Below, piece after piece: positions 9,011 to 18,285 of a DNA stretch of 36,822 nucleotides. The stretch spans positions 1-36,822 of the forward strand of contig NZ_JAPFDR010000033.1 in NCBI RefSeq assembly GCF_026168755.1, written 5' to 3'. This stretch comes from Clostridium sp. (GTDB lineage: Bacteria; Bacillota; Clostridia; Clostridiales; Clostridiaceae). The notes under the pieces were generated by a model. The model was not told where the DNA came from and did not search any database. It saw only the letters and a program-made list of their open reading frames with translations. Each line of letters opens with the position of its first letter. Positions within the stretch are counted from its first letter, which is position 1. A program made the translations under genes and the position numbers.

Positions 9011-9760
9011 TTAATTATTGAAAAATTCTTCACTATATTTATCTATTGATTCTAACACACATTCCATTAAAAGTTTTTGATACTTAGGATCTGACAACAT
9101 TCTATCTTCATTATAATTACTCATAAACCCCATTTCTAATATAACAACTGGCACCCTAGACCAATTAAATCCAGTTATATCACTTCTCTCAAAAATTCCA
9201 TTAACCTTTACATTATTATTTTGTAAAGTTTTCTTTAATATTTCTGCATACTTATTACTTTCACAATAAATATTTTTTGTATATTGTGAATTTTTTGCTG
9301 GCACTAAAATAGTAGCTCCAGTTTTTCCTGAATCATTAATACTATCACAATGAATTCTAATTGTAATATTTGCATTTTCATTATTAGCAATTTCTGCTCT
9401 TTCCGCATTACTAATATTAACATCAGCAGTTTCTCTAGTCATAATTACATTATAATTTTTTTGTACTAGTAAATCTTTCAATATCATTGCTGCTTCTAGA
9501 TTTACAACATGCTCAGCCTTTTTTGTAGCAATTCCAGCTGTTCCTGATGATACTCTTGGTTTCTTATTGCCTGAACCTGGAGCAACTGGTTCCCCTTTTT
9601 CATCACCTTTCCCTTGATGTCCTGGATCTATACACACAGTAAAACTTTTATTTTTAATTTCAAATTTCTCATCTTCTTCATGAATACTTGCTGAAATTGG
9701 GGTAATTAAGTTTAACATAACTAATATGCTAACAAATACTAATAATAATTTTCTAATCAT
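9011..9760 (-). CDS. Exported N-acetylmuramoyl-L-alanine amidase (amidase_3)
   Basis: A 249-aa protein beginning MIRKLLLVFVSILVML, a signal peptide or signal anchor cleaved perhaps after ISA. The start at 9760 is chosen because GGAGG lies five bases upstream; an ATG four codons earlier overlaps that site. The amidase_3 zinc ligands are visible as His48 in DPGHQG, Glu83 in AEHVVNLE and His137 in IRIHCDS, with the catalytic Glu209 in ILEMGFMSN. The enzyme cleaves the amide between N-acetylmuramic acid and L-alanine in peptidoglycan, outside the membrane. There is no SH3 or cell-wall-binding domain, so it is a minimal catalytic form, as in CwlD or germination/sporulation amidases. The gene stands alone between ygiQ and exonuclease III. 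Confidence 0.9.
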   Translation of the reverse strand: MIRKLLLVFVSILVMLNLITPISASIHEEDEKFEIKNKSFTVCIDPGHQGKGDEKGEPVAPGSGNKKPRVSSGTAGIATKKAEHVVNLEAAMILKDLLVQKNYNVIMTRETADVNISNAERAEIANNENANITIRIHCDSINDSGKTGATILVPAKNSQYTKNIYCESNKYAEILKKTLQNNNVKVNGIFERSDITGFNWSRVPVVILEMGFMSNYNEDRMLSDPKYQKLLMECVLESIDKYSEEFFNN

Positions 9761-9921
9761 TTTTTCCTCCATTTTTTCTAATAATAATTTTAAAAACTAC
9801 TACATATTACATACTTATTGTTTTTCCAATATTTTTACATTTTATTCTCTTTATTTAGACTTTTCTAATCATAAAATTAAACCCATTATATTTATTAAAA
9901 TTATTTCTGATATTAAATGAA

Positions 9922-9970
9922 AAATGGTGATAAGTTAAAAATATTTTATATAATTAACTTATCACCATTT
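9922..9970 (-). terminator. Terminator after exonuclease III gene
   Basis: A 17-base stem (9922-9938 with 9954-9970) lies directly after the minus-strand stop at 9974. On the minus strand it is followed by a run of five Ts. Confidence 0.7.
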
Positions 9971-9973
9971 GTT

Positions 9974-10726
9974 CTATTTTATTATTAACTCAACAGGACA
10001 ATGATCTGACCCTAAGATCTCAGTATGTATTTTAGCACTTTCTAATCTATCTTCTAAAGCTTTAGAAACTACAAAGTAATCTATTCTCCATCCAGCATTA
10101 TTCTTTCTTGCATTAAATCTATATGACCACCAAGAATATATATCTTTTAAATCTGGATAAAAATATCTAAAGGTATCTATGAATCCACTTGATAATAGAG
10201 TAGAAAATTTTTCTCTTTCTTCGTCAGTAAATCCAGCATTTTTTCTATTTGTTTTTGGATTCTTTAAATCAATTTCTTTATGTGCAACATTTAAATCTCC
10301 ACAAACTATTACAGGTTTACTTTCTTCTAATGATTTTAAATAATCCCTAAAATCATCTTCCCATTTCATTCTATAATCTAATCTTGCAAGTTCATTTTGT
10401 GAATTAGGTGTATAAACTGTAATCATAAAGAAATCTTCAAATTCTAATGTAATTACTCTACCTTCTTTATCATGCCCCTCAATACCTAATCCATATCTAA
10501 CTGATAAAGGCTCTTTCTTTGTAAATATAGCAGTACCACTATATCCTTTCTTTTCAGCATAATTCCAATACTGATTATATCCTTCAAGGTCAAGATTTAT
10601 TTGTCCTTCTTGAAGCTTACTTTCTTGTATGCAAAAAATATCTGCATCAACTTCTTTAAAGAAGTCTAAAAAGCCTTTCTGTACACAAGCCCTTATTCCA
10701 TTTACATTCCATGATATTAATTTCAT
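9974..10726 (-). CDS. xth: Exodeoxyribonuclease III / AP endonuclease
   Basis: A 250-aa member of the exonuclease-endonuclease-phosphatase family, of normal length for ExoA/Xth. Visible catalytic residues are Asn7 in SWNVNGIR, Glu35 in IQESKLQ, Tyr105 in VYTPNSQ, Asp144 and Asn146 in CGDLNVAH, and Asp241/His242 in GSDHCP. It cuts DNA 5' of abasic sites and removes 3'-blocking groups in base-excision repair, in the cytoplasm. The start has AGGAGG eight bases before the ATG. It lies downstream of glyA on the same strand, but a terminator-like hairpin at 10764-10805 lies between them, so it probably has its own promoter. Confidence 0.96.
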   Translation of the reverse strand: MKLISWNVNGIRACVQKGFLDFFKEVDADIFCIQESKLQEGQINLDLEGYNQYWNYAEKKGYSGTAIFTKKEPLSVRYGLGIEGHDKEGRVITLEFEDFFMITVYTPNSQNELARLDYRMKWEDDFRDYLKSLEESKPVIVCGDLNVAHKEIDLKNPKTNRKNAGFTDEEREKFSTLLSSGFIDTFRYFYPDLKDIYSWWSYRFNARKNNAGWRIDYFVVSKALEDRLESAKIHTEILGSDHCPVELIIK

Positions 10727-10763
10727 CCTTATCCTCCTGTATCTATCACATTAGGTAAAAGCT

Positions 10764-10805
10764 AAAAAGTAAGAGGAAAAGTTGATAATTAACCTCTTAC
10801 TTTTT
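10764..10805. terminator. Terminator between glyA and exonuclease III
   Basis: The arms aaaaagtaagagg (10764-10776) and cctcttacttttt (10793-10805) form a 13-bp stem with a 16-base loop. The five As at the left edge give a T run on the minus strand, which would end the glyA transcript. Confidence 0.8.
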
Positions 10806-10824
10806 ATATCTTACCTCTTAGTTC

Positions 10825-12060
10825 TTAACTATATAAAGGGTATTTAGCACAAAGTGATTTTACTCTTTCTCTTAATAATTCTAAATCTGAATTTCTATTT
10901 TCTATAGCATCGTTTATTATGCTTGCTACTTCTTTCATTGCATCAACATCAAACCCTCTTGTTGTAACAGCTGCAGTACCTATTCTTATTCCTGATGTAA
11001 CAAAAGGACTTCTTTTTTCATTTGGAACTGTATTCTTATTAACAGTAATACCAATAGAATCTAGAAGGTTTTCTGCTTCTTTTCCTGTAATATCTTTATT
11101 AGTTAAATCTACAAGAATTAAATGATTATCTGTTCCATTAGAAACTAATTTAAATCCATACTTAACTAACTCCTCACCTAAGACCTTACAATTTAAAACT
11201 ACATTTTTCATATAAGTTTTAAAAGTAGGCTCTAATGCTTCCTTAAAGCATACTGCTTTAGCTGCAATTATATGCATAAGTGGGCCACCTTGCATTCCTG
11301 GGAATATATTCTTATCTAATGCTTTAGCATATTTTTCTTTGCAAAGAATTAATCCACCTCTTGGTCCTCTTAAAGTTTTATGAGTTGTTGAAGTTACAAA
11401 ATCAGCATATGGAACTGGTGATGGATGTTCCCCAGCTGCTACTAATCCTGCTATATGTGCCATATCTACCATGAAATATGCTCCAACTTCATCACAAATT
11501 TCTTTAAATTTCTCAAAATCTATAATTCTTGAGTATGCACTAGCTCCAGCTACAATTAACTTTGGTTTATGTTTTAATGCAAGTTCTCTTACATTCTCAT
11601 AATTAATTGTTTCAGTTTCACTATCAACTCCATAAGAAACAAAATTAAATAATTTTCCTGAAAAGTTTACTGGTGAACCATGAGTTAAATGACCACCATG
11701 ACTTAGGTCCATTCCAAGCACTGTATCACCTGGTTCTAATATAGTAAAGTACACAGCCATATTTGCTTGTGATCCTGAATGTGGTTGTACATTAACATGC
11801 TCAGCTCCAAAAAGCTCTTTTGCTCTATTTCTTGCTATTTCTTCAACCTCATCAACTATTTCACAGCCCCCATAGTAACGTTTGCTAGGATAACCTTCAG
11901 CATACTTATTAGTTAAATGAGATCCCATAGCTTCCATTACTGCTTCTGATGCAAAGTTCTCTGATGCAATAAGTTCTATCCCTTCTCTTTGTCTTTTTAA
12001 CTCTTTCTCCATTAATTCACAAATTTCTTTGTCTTCATTCTTTAAATTTACAAACTTCAT
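10825..12060 (-). CDS. glyA: Serine hydroxymethyltransferase
   Basis: The product is 411 aa, the normal bacterial length. It is a fold-type I PLP enzyme that interconverts serine and glycine while charging tetrahydrofolate with a one-carbon unit. Clear signatures are SENFAS at 33-38, [15 protein letters not shown] at 51-65, and [13 protein letters not shown] at 224-236, with Lys228 as the PLP-binding lysine. [13 protein letters not shown] at 198-210 supplies the aspartate and histidine that hold the cofactor. The start has GGGGTGAT as ribosome site, and a good minus-strand promoter lies 30-60 bases upstream. It is divergent from the ThrE-type exporter pair, which may export an amino acid related to its substrates; that link is inference. 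Confidence 0.97.
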   Translation of the reverse strand: MKFVNLKNEDKEICELMEKELKRQREGIELIASENFASEAVMEAMGSHLTNKYAEGYPSKRYYGGCEIVDEVEEIARNRAKELFGAEHVNVQPHSGSQANMAVYFTILEPGDTVLGMDLSHGGHLTHGSPVNFSGKLFNFVSYGVDSETETINYENVRELALKHKPKLIVAGASAYSRIIDFEKFKEICDEVGAYFMVDMAHIAGLVAAGEHPSPVPYADFVTSTTHKTLRGPRGGLILCKEKYAKALDKNIFPGMQGGPLMHIIAAKAVCFKEALEPTFKTYMKNVVLNCKVLGEELVKYGFKLVSNGTDNHLILVDLTNKDITGKEAENLLDSIGITVNKNTVPNEKRSPFVTSGIRIGTAAVTTRGFDVDAMKEVASIINDAIENRNSDLELLRERVKSLCAKYPLYS

Positions 12061-12088
12061 TTAATCACCCCAATTATCTTTTTATAAA

Positions 12089-12117
12089 ATTATATATATA
12101 AATAATAATTAATTCAA
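12089..12117 (-). promoter_or_regulatory. Promoter of glyA
   Basis: On the minus strand, TTGAAT (12112-12117) and TATAAT (12089-12094) are separated by exactly 17 bases, upstream of the glyA start at 12060. This is a near-consensus vegetative sigma-A promoter. Confidence 0.65.
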
Positions 12118-12158
12118 CTACTTTTTAAATTATAAATATACATTTTTATAATCTCTTA

Positions 12159-12167
12159 TGGTATAAT
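12159..12167 (+). promoter_or_regulatory. Extended -10 promoter of the exporter pair
   Basis: TGGTATAAT is a perfect TGN extended -10 element, 37 bases upstream of the ATG at 12204. No good -35 hexamer is visible at 17-18 bases upstream, which is usual for extended -10 promoters. Confidence 0.55.
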
Positions 12168-12203
12168 ACATAAAAAATTTAAAAAATATAGGAGTTTTGT
12201 GTT

Positions 12204-12962
12204 ATGAATGAAATACTTCAAGTTGCAATGCTTGCTGGACAAATGATTTTAGAAAATGGTGGCGAAACTTATAGAGTAGAAGAAACTATTTGGCGTATTT
12301 GTAAAATATATGGTGCTGAAGAAGCTGAAAGCTTTGCTACTCCAACAGGAATTATGGCTTCAATTTGTCATGAAGGTAAAATATACTCCTTAACACGTCG
12401 TGTTTCTAATAGAACTGTTAATTTAGATAAAATTGATAAAGTAAATGATTTGTCTAGAAGTATATTATCAAAAAAACTATCTGTTAATGATTTAAGGCAA
12501 GAATTAATTAAAATTAATAAGGAAAATATTTATCCTCTTCCTGTTATTATAATATTCTCTGCTTTAGGAGCAGGTTCATTTTCAGTTTTATTTGGTGGAA
12601 CCCTTAAAGATGTTTTTTCTGCATTCCTTATTGGTTTGGTAATTAAATTTCTAACTATAAAATGGTCTGAAATAGGTATAAACTCATTCTTTATAAATAG
12701 TATATGTAGTGGAATTGCAGCATTTTTAGCAATAATTTTTTATAAATTTGGTATTGCAAGTCAAGTTAATCAAACTATTATAGGTGCTATAATGTTATTA
12801 GTTCCTGGTTTAGCTATTACCAATGCCATTAGAGATACAATTTCAGGAGATTTACTATCTGGTGTAATAAGAGCTGCTGAAGCTTTTTTAGTCGCTATAT
12901 CTATTGCTGTAGGTACTGGTGCAGTACTAAGTTTCTGGATATCAAACTTTGGAGGAATTTAA
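12204..12962 (+). CDS. Threonine/serine exporter family protein, YjjP-type subunit
   Basis: A 252-aa protein with an N-terminal soluble part of about 115 residues and five hydrophobic segments after residue 118. The soluble part contains MILENGGETYRVEETIWRI, ESFATPTGI and LTRRVSNRTVNLDKI, the recognisable DUF1212/ThrE N-terminal signature. The family is split in many Firmicutes and in E. coli (YjjP plus YjjB) but fused in corynebacterial ThrE; the complex exports threonine/serine or, for YjjPB, succinate. The ribosome site is AGGAG. The stop codon is two bases before the start of the partner gene, so the two are co-translated. The substrate here is not determinable. Confidence 0.87.
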   Translation: MNEILQVAMLAGQMILENGGETYRVEETIWRICKIYGAEEAESFATPTGIMASICHEGKIYSLTRRVSNRTVNLDKIDKVNDLSRSILSKKLSVNDLRQELIKINKENIYPLPVIIIFSALGAGSFSVLFGGTLKDVFSAFLIGLVIKFLTIKWSEIGINSFFINSICSGIAAFLAIIFYKFGIASQVNQTIIGAIMLLVPGLAITNAIRDTISGDLLSGVIRAAEAFLVAISIAVGTGAVLSFWISNFGGI

Positions 12963-12963
12963 A

Positions 12964-13422
12964 ATGATTATTTGGGTTACATTCGTATCTTTTTTTGCAA
13001 CACTTGGATTTTGTATTGCTTTTAATATACGTGGTAAAAAAATCTTTTTTGCTGCTCTTGGTGGTGCTATAAGTTGGTTCTTTTATTCACTCCCATTACA
13101 AATGGGTTTATCAGAAATTTCTTCACTATTTATTTCATCTATAATTTTCAGTATATATAGTGAAGTTCTTGCAAGAATTTTTAAGACACCTGTTACTACA
13201 TTTGTTGTTTGTGCTCTAATTCCATTAGTACCTGGTAGTGGTATGTACTATACTATGCTTGAAGCAATTTCAGGTAATATATCTAAATCATTAGAACTAG
13301 GATTAAATACACTAGCAAGCGCTGGAACATTAGCTTTAGGAGTTTTATTTGTTTCAACACTTACAAGATTACTTCTTAGTGCTAAACGAAAAAAAGAAAT
13401 GAAAAAATTTGCTCAAAAATAA
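12964..13422 (+). CDS. Threonine/serine exporter family protein, YjjB-type subunit
   Basis: A 152-aa membrane protein from the ATG at 12964, which is preceded by GGAGGA within the end of the upstream gene; an ATG five codons earlier would overlap that gene and lacks a ribosome site. It has about five hydrophobic helices, with CIAFNIRGKKIFFAALGGA near the N-terminus and LIPLVPGSGMYYTM in the middle, the hallmark of the ThrE_2/DUF3815 half. It should form a heteromeric exporter with the preceding YjjP-type protein. A basic tail (SAKRKKEMKK) ends the protein. A terminator follows the stop. Confidence 0.87.
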   Translation: MIIWVTFVSFFATLGFCIAFNIRGKKIFFAALGGAISWFFYSLPLQMGLSEISSLFISSIIFSIYSEVLARIFKTPVTTFVVCALIPLVPGSGMYYTMLEAISGNISKSLELGLNTLASAGTLALGVLFVSTLTRLLLSAKRKKEMKKFAQK

Positions 13423-13426
13423 CATA

Positions 13427-13461
13427 AAAATAATCTCAACATAAACAGTTGAGATTATTTT
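13427..13461 (+). terminator. Terminator of the exporter pair
   Basis: A perfect 14-base stem (13427-13440 with 13448-13461) with a seven-base loop and a right arm ending in four Ts lies five bases after the plus-strand stop. Confidence 0.85.
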
Positions 13462-13479
13462 CATATATTATTTTATATT

Positions 13480-13623
13480 CTACTTTTTACCTCTTAATTT
13501 TTTATACAATTTAGCATTTTCAATTAAATCTCTTAAATCTTCTGCCATTTCCATTATAACACTATTCTTCATCTTCATTTTACGCATTTTTCTATTCATT
13601 TTTTTCATCATTTTGTTTTTCAT
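13480..13623 (-). CDS. Small Met/Lys-rich basic protein, 47 aa
   Basis: The ATG at 13623 has AAGGAGGAG six bases upstream and opens a 47-codon frame ending with TAG at 13480. The product has two parts. The first 20 residues are almost only Lys, Met, Arg and Asn (seven Met). An amphipathic helix of about 25 residues follows (VIMEMAEDLRDLIENAKLYKK). The composition suggests an RNA- or membrane-surface-binding peptide, but I know no family to name. It stands alone on the minus strand downstream of aspS, beyond the aspS terminator, and converges on the exporter pair. Confidence 0.6.
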   Translation of the reverse strand: MKNKMMKKMNRKMRKMKMKNSVIMEMAEDLRDLIENAKLYKKLRGKK

Positions 13624-13740
13624 AGTGACTCCTCCTTAGTAAATATGTATAGAGTACTTACATTATTATTTTAATCAAATTAAGATTTTTTATCCTGTTA
13701 AATATTATTACAATTACAAATGACATATATAATATACATA

Positions 13741-13766
13741 AAAAAGCCAGCTTATGCTGGCTTTTT
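13741..13766 (-). terminator. Terminator of the relA-aspS gene cluster
   Basis: An 11-base perfect stem (aaaaagccagc / gctggcttttt) with a ttat loop lies 12 bases after the aspS stop. The five As on the plus strand give the T run on the minus strand. Confidence 0.9.
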
Positions 13767-13777
13767 CAAAAAATTAA

Positions 13778-15565
13778 TTATTCTTTATCTTCAGGTTTTA
13801 TTATTAAACCTAATTCATCAATTTGTTTTTGATCTACAACGTTTGGTGCTTCACTTAAATAGCAATAAGCATTTTGATTTTTAGGGAATGCTATAACATC
13901 TTTTATATTTTCAGTTCCAGCTAAGAACATTATCATTCTATCAAGCCCAAATGCTAATCCTCCATGTGGTGGTGGACCAAATTTAAATGCATCTATTAAG
14001 AATCCAAATCTTTCATAAGCTGACTCTTCAGTAAAGCCTAAAGCTTTAAACATTCTTGTTTGAAGTGCAGAATCATGTATTCTTATAGATCCTCCACCTA
14101 ATTCTTCACCATTTAATACTAAGTCATATGCCTTAGATCTTACAGCTCCTGGATTAGATTCAAGCATATCTAAATCCTCATCCATTGGCGATGTAAATGG
14201 ATGATGAGCAGCATGGTATCTATCTTCTTCTTCATTGTATTCAAATAATGGGAATTCAGTAATCCATGTAAAATTAAACTCATTTTTATCTTTAATTAAA
14301 TCAAATTGCTTAGCAAGTTCTAATCTTAATGCACCTAAACTTTGGAATACTACAGAGTTTTTATCTGCAACAATAAGTATTGCATCACCAGTTTCAGCTC
14401 CCATAGTCTTAATTATATTTTCAGTAACATCATCAGTTAAGAATTTAGCAATTGAAGACTTAACTCCATCTTCTTTAAGTTGAATCCAAGCAAGACCTTT
14501 TGCTTTATATCCCTTAACAAAGTTAACTAACTTATCAAGAGGCTTTCTTCCTAAATCAGCTCCACCTTTTAAGCATAATGCTCTAACGCTTCCACCTATT
14601 TCTAAAGCTGACTTAAATACTACAAAATCCATATCTTTAACACAGTCAGTAATATCAGTAATTTCCATACCAAATCTTAAATCTGGCTTATCTGAACCGT
14701 ATTTTTCCATAGCTTCTTTAAATGGCATTCTCTTAATTGGAAGTTTAACTTCATGACCTAAAACTTCTTTAAATACATGAGCAATTAATCCCTCATTTAA
14801 TGCCATAACATCATCTTGCTCAACAAAACTCATTTCTAAGTCAATTTGAGTAAATTCTGGTTGTCTATTAGCTCTTAAATCTTCATCTCTGAAACATTTA
14901 GCAACTTGATAATATTTATCAAATCCTGATACCATTAATAATTGCTTAAATATTTGAGGTGATTGTGGAAGTGCATAGAACATTCCTGGATAATTTCTTG
15001 ATGGAACTAAGTAATCTCTAGCACCTTCTGGAGTACTCTTATTTAATATTGGAGTTTCTACTTCTAAGAATCCATTATTATCAAGGTAATCTCTAACAGC
15101 TTTTGTAGCTCTATTTCTAATCATAAAGATTTTTTGCATATCTGGTCTTCTAAGATCTAAATATCTATATTTTAATCTTATATTTTCAGCAGCATCTAAT
15201 CCTTCTTTAATGTATATTGGTGGAGTTTCTGATTCTGATAAAACCTTTATGCTTTCACATTTTAATTCTACCATTCCAGTTTCCATACTAGTATTTGGAG
15301 CTTCTCTTAAAACAACTTCTCCAGTAACAGCTATACAATATTCTGGTCTTACTGCTTTAGCTTTTTCAAAGCTTTCTGCATTAATCTCTTCACCAAAAAC
15401 TATTTGCATAATCCCAGTTCTATCTCTAAGGTCTATAAATTGAAGACCTCCAAGCTTTCTATTTCTTTGAACCCATCCCATAAGAGTTATTTTTTCTCCT
15501 ACGTTTACTTCTCTTGGTTCACCACACATCATGGTTCTTTTTAATCCATTTAAAGCCTCACCCAT
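13778..15565 (-). CDS. aspS: Aspartyl-tRNA synthetase
   Basis: A 595-aa class IIb synthetase of bacterial type. The N-terminal OB-fold (about 20-105: TLMGWVQRNRKLGGLQFIDLRDR) binds the anticodon. The catalytic core shows motif 2 (FRDEDLRANRQPEFTQIDLE) and motif 3 (GLAFGLDRMIMFLAG near 526-540), and the length leaves room for the bacterial GAD insertion. It charges tRNA-Asp, and in organisms without asparaginyl-tRNA synthetase also tRNA-Asn; the sequence alone does not settle that. GGAGG precedes the start at a longish ten-base spacing. It follows hisS by 20 bases with no T-box between, so expression is presumably by read-through from upstream. Confidence 0.97.
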   Translation of the reverse strand: MGEALNGLKRTMMCGEPREVNVGEKITLMGWVQRNRKLGGLQFIDLRDRTGIMQIVFGEEINAESFEKAKAVRPEYCIAVTGEVVLREAPNTSMETGMVELKCESIKVLSESETPPIYIKEGLDAAENIRLKYRYLDLRRPDMQKIFMIRNRATKAVRDYLDNNGFLEVETPILNKSTPEGARDYLVPSRNYPGMFYALPQSPQIFKQLLMVSGFDKYYQVAKCFRDEDLRANRQPEFTQIDLEMSFVEQDDVMALNEGLIAHVFKEVLGHEVKLPIKRMPFKEAMEKYGSDKPDLRFGMEITDITDCVKDMDFVVFKSALEIGGSVRALCLKGGADLGRKPLDKLVNFVKGYKAKGLAWIQLKEDGVKSSIAKFLTDDVTENIIKTMGAETGDAILIVADKNSVVFQSLGALRLELAKQFDLIKDKNEFNFTWITEFPLFEYNEEEDRYHAAHHPFTSPMDEDLDMLESNPGAVRSKAYDLVLNGEELGGGSIRIHDSALQTRMFKALGFTEESAYERFGFLIDAFKFGPPPHGGLAFGLDRMIMFLAGTENIKDVIAFPKNQNAYCYLSEAPNVVDQKQIDELGLIIKPEDKE

Positions 15566-15585
15566 AGTGTATTCTTTCCTCCTAA

Positions 15586-16833
15586 CTATTTAATAGCCTT
15601 AGCTATTTCTTGTATATTATCTAAACTCACCTCAAATTGTTCTCCATCGCTCATTCTCTTAAGCTTTATTGATTTATTTTGAAGTTCGTCATCACCTAAA
15701 ATTGTTGTAAATGTAGCCCCAATTTTATTAGCATATTTCATCTCTGCCTTTACACTTCTTCCCATATGATTTACTTCTGTTTTCACACCAGCTTCTCTTA
15801 ACTTATTAGCTAAAGTAAATGCTTCAAATTTTGCATTATCCCCTCTAGCACCTATATATAAATCAAAAAGATTTTCATTTGGAATTTCTATACCTTCTTT
15901 TTCTAATATCATGATAAGTCTTTCAATACCCATACCAAAACCAACTGCTGGCATTTCTGGTCCACCTAATTGCTCTATAAGCTTATCATATCTTCCACCA
16001 CCACAAACAGTAAATTCATCATTTAAGATTTCAAATATTGTTTTAGTATAATAATCTAAACCTCTTACTATTCCTGGATCAACTGTAAATGGAATATTTA
16101 ATGCAGTTAAATACTTTTTAACTGAGTCAAAGTGAGTATCACACTCTTCACACATATAATCAAGTATTATCGGTGCATTTTTAGTAACTTCCTTACACTT
16201 TCTTTCCTTACAATCTAAAATTCTCATTGGATTTTTTTCAAATCTTGATTGACATAATGGACATAAATTATCATAATTTTCTTTTAAATAATTCTTTAAT
16301 GCCTCATTATAATTAGGTCTACATTTAGGACATCCTAAATTATTTATATTTAAACTTAAGCTTTGTAAACCTAAAGTTTTTAAAACTTGCATTGCTAATG
16401 CGATAACTTCTGCATCCATAGATGGCTCTTTTGATCCATATACTTCTGTTCCAAATTGATGGAATTGTCTAAATCTACCCTTTTGAACATTTTCATATCT
16501 AAAGCATGGAGTTATATAATAAAGTTTTGTTGGTTGTGCTTCATTAAATAATCTGCTTTCTATAAAAGCTCTTCCAGCCCCAGCTGTCCCTTCTGGCTTT
16601 AAAGTAATACTTCTATTTCCTTTGTCATTGAAAGTGTACATTTCCTTTTGAACTATATCAGTTGTATCACCAACACCTCTTGCAAATAATTCAGTATGCT
16701 CAAACATAGGAGTCCTAATTTCTCGCATCCCATAATATTTTGCTACATCTCTAAATGTTTGCTCAACAAAATGCCATTTATACGCATCCTGTGGTAGCAT
16801 ATCCTTCGTTCCTTTTGGAGCTTGCATTTCCAT
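15586..16833 (-). CDS. hisS: Histidyl-tRNA synthetase
   Basis: The product is 415 aa, the standard length for a bacterial class IIa HisRS. Motif 1 lies around [13 protein letters not shown]. Motif 2 is [20 protein letters not shown]. The histidine-binding motifs are [13 protein letters not shown] and [14 protein letters not shown], followed by motif 3 in [10 protein letters not shown]. The C-terminal 95 residues form the anticodon-binding domain (DLYIGARGD onward). A CxxC pair set in the insertion (CPKC and CPLC near 184-214) may bind zinc. The gene starts four bases after hemZ; its GAGGAGGA ribosome site lies inside the end of hemZ, so the two are translationally linked. aspS follows at 20 bases, the common hisS-aspS pairing of Firmicutes. 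Confidence 0.97.
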   Translation of the reverse strand: MEMQAPKGTKDMLPQDAYKWHFVEQTFRDVAKYYGMREIRTPMFEHTELFARGVGDTTDIVQKEMYTFNDKGNRSITLKPEGTAGAGRAFIESRLFNEAQPTKLYYITPCFRYENVQKGRFRQFHQFGTEVYGSKEPSMDAEVIALAMQVLKTLGLQSLSLNINNLGCPKCRPNYNEALKNYLKENYDNLCPLCQSRFEKNPMRILDCKERKCKEVTKNAPIILDYMCEECDTHFDSVKKYLTALNIPFTVDPGIVRGLDYYTKTIFEILNDEFTVCGGGRYDKLIEQLGGPEMPAVGFGMGIERLIMILEKEGIEIPNENLFDLYIGARGDNAKFEAFTLANKLREAGVKTEVNHMGRSVKAEMKYANKIGATFTTILGDDELQNKSIKLKRMSDGEQFEVSLDNIQEIAKAIK

Positions 16834-16837
16834 TTAA

Positions 16838-18271
16838 TTATTCCTCCTCATTTAAGTAAAGGGTATCTAATAATTTTTTCTTTCCCTCTACCATTTCCTC
16901 TATTCTATTACAATATTCTCTAACATCCTTAATATTTGCAAATCTCTCTATTCTGCCTTCCTCTAAGAAAACAACTTTAGAAACAGCATCTGCACCTAAA
17001 GCAATAATAGTTTGCTTATCTTCTATCATTTGAATATTATAAATACATTCTGCACCTTTTCTAGAATAACCTAAGTTCTCCATGTTTCCAACCATATTTT
17101 TTTGACGATACATATAATATGGATATAATTCCAACTCTTTAGCTAAAATTCTACTCTCTTCATACATATCAGCTAACTCAGCTTGCTTCTTAACCTGAAT
17201 CCCTTTTTTAAGAATAAAGTTTTCATAAAGAATTGAAGCTCTTTTTAAAGATAATCCATGGACAGTCAAACTATCTGGCTGTAATTTTAATATTTCTTCT
17301 TTTGTATGGATAACTTCTTTTATCCCTTCTCCCGGAAGTCCTATAATCATATCCATGTTTATATCATTAAAGCCCATACTTCTTGCTAAATTAAACTTTT
17401 CTATTACATCATTAGAATTATGCCCTCTTCCTATGATTTTTAATGTTTCATCATTCATAGTTTGAGGATTTATACTAATTCTTGTTACATTAAACTTTTT
17501 CATAGTTTCAAGTTTTTCTTTTGTAATACTATCTGGTCTTCCACATTCTACCGTAAATTCCTTTATATCTTTACCTTTAACAAAGGCATCATAAGCTTCT
17601 TTCATAACAAGCTCAAACTCTTCATTATTTACTGCTGTAGGTGTACCTCCACCAAAATATACAGTTTCGATATTTAAACTTCTTTCATCAACATATTTTT
17701 TCATTTCTTTGATTTCATATATTAATGCTTCTAAATATGGATTTACTAACTTCTTATTTCCGGCTATTGGATTAGCAGCAAAAGAACAATAAAAGCATCT
17801 TGTAGGACAAAAAGCCATGCCTATATAGATAGCTATATTTTTAGAATTATTATTTACAAAGCTTACTTCCCTCTTTGCAATTTCTATGCAAAGTTTAGCT
17901 TTTTCCTCCGATGCTAAATGTTTTTTCTCAAATATTTCTATGATTTCTTCTTCTGTTTTTCCTTCTTCTAAATACTTGAGTGCAATTTTAGATGGTCTAA
18001 TACCAACTAAAATTCCCCACGGATATTCTTCTTGTGTAATATCTTTTAATGAAGAAAATACTAGTCTCTTAATGTCTTCTTTAATATTTTCAGATATTTC
18101 AATTTTCTTATAATAATCACCATTAATAAATTCTACTTTATTATCTAAAATATTAACAATATAATCTCCATCATCTAAAAATTTAATTTCATCTAATGGA
18201 AAATAAATATTAAACATTTGATATACGTCATATCTATACTTCATGTCGTTTAATTTAATTTTTATTTCCAT
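16838..18271 (-). CDS. hemZ: HemZ-type radical SAM protein (coproporphyrinogen dehydrogenase-like)
   Basis: A 477-aa radical SAM protein with its 4Fe-4S ligands at Cys155, Cys159 and Cys162 in FCPTRCFYC. An N-terminal extension of about 145 residues, with GILVGIRPSKI near 86-96, is absent from HemN and typical of the Firmicute HemZ group. The core contains YFGGGTPTA, CGRPDSIT, RISINPQT and DMIIGLPGEG. Proteins of this group are annotated as oxygen-independent coproporphyrinogen oxidases, but several HemN-like proteins act in other pathways. No other haem gene is nearby, so its substrate here is uncertain. AAGGAG lies four bases before the start. It sits between an MBL hydrolase and hisS, within a tight co-directional run. 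Confidence 0.9.
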   Translation of the reverse strand: MEIKIKLNDMKYRYDVYQMFNIYFPLDEIKFLDDGDYIVNILDNKVEFINGDYYKKIEISENIKEDIKRLVFSSLKDITQEEYPWGILVGIRPSKIALKYLEEGKTEEEIIEIFEKKHLASEEKAKLCIEIAKREVSFVNNNSKNIAIYIGMAFCPTRCFYCSFAANPIAGNKKLVNPYLEALIYEIKEMKKYVDERSLNIETVYFGGGTPTAVNNEEFELVMKEAYDAFVKGKDIKEFTVECGRPDSITKEKLETMKKFNVTRISINPQTMNDETLKIIGRGHNSNDVIEKFNLARSMGFNDINMDMIIGLPGEGIKEVIHTKEEILKLQPDSLTVHGLSLKRASILYENFILKKGIQVKKQAELADMYEESRILAKELELYPYYMYRQKNMVGNMENLGYSRKGAECIYNIQMIEDKQTIIALGADAVSKVVFLEEGRIERFANIKDVREYCNRIEEMVEGKKKLLDTLYLNEEE

Positions 18272-18285
18272 GATTTCTCCTTTTA

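Noticed and set aside
9726..9920. 64-aa plus-strand open frame upstream of the wall amidase
   Set aside because: Very biased Asn/Ile/Phe/Tyr composition, overlaps the antisense amidase start, and no ribosome site. Probably just A+T-rich intergenic DNA.
15566..15585. T-box or other riboswitch controlling hisS/aspS
   Set aside because: Gaps before hisS (four bases) and aspS (20 bases) are far too short, and no T-box sequence is seen upstream of relA either.
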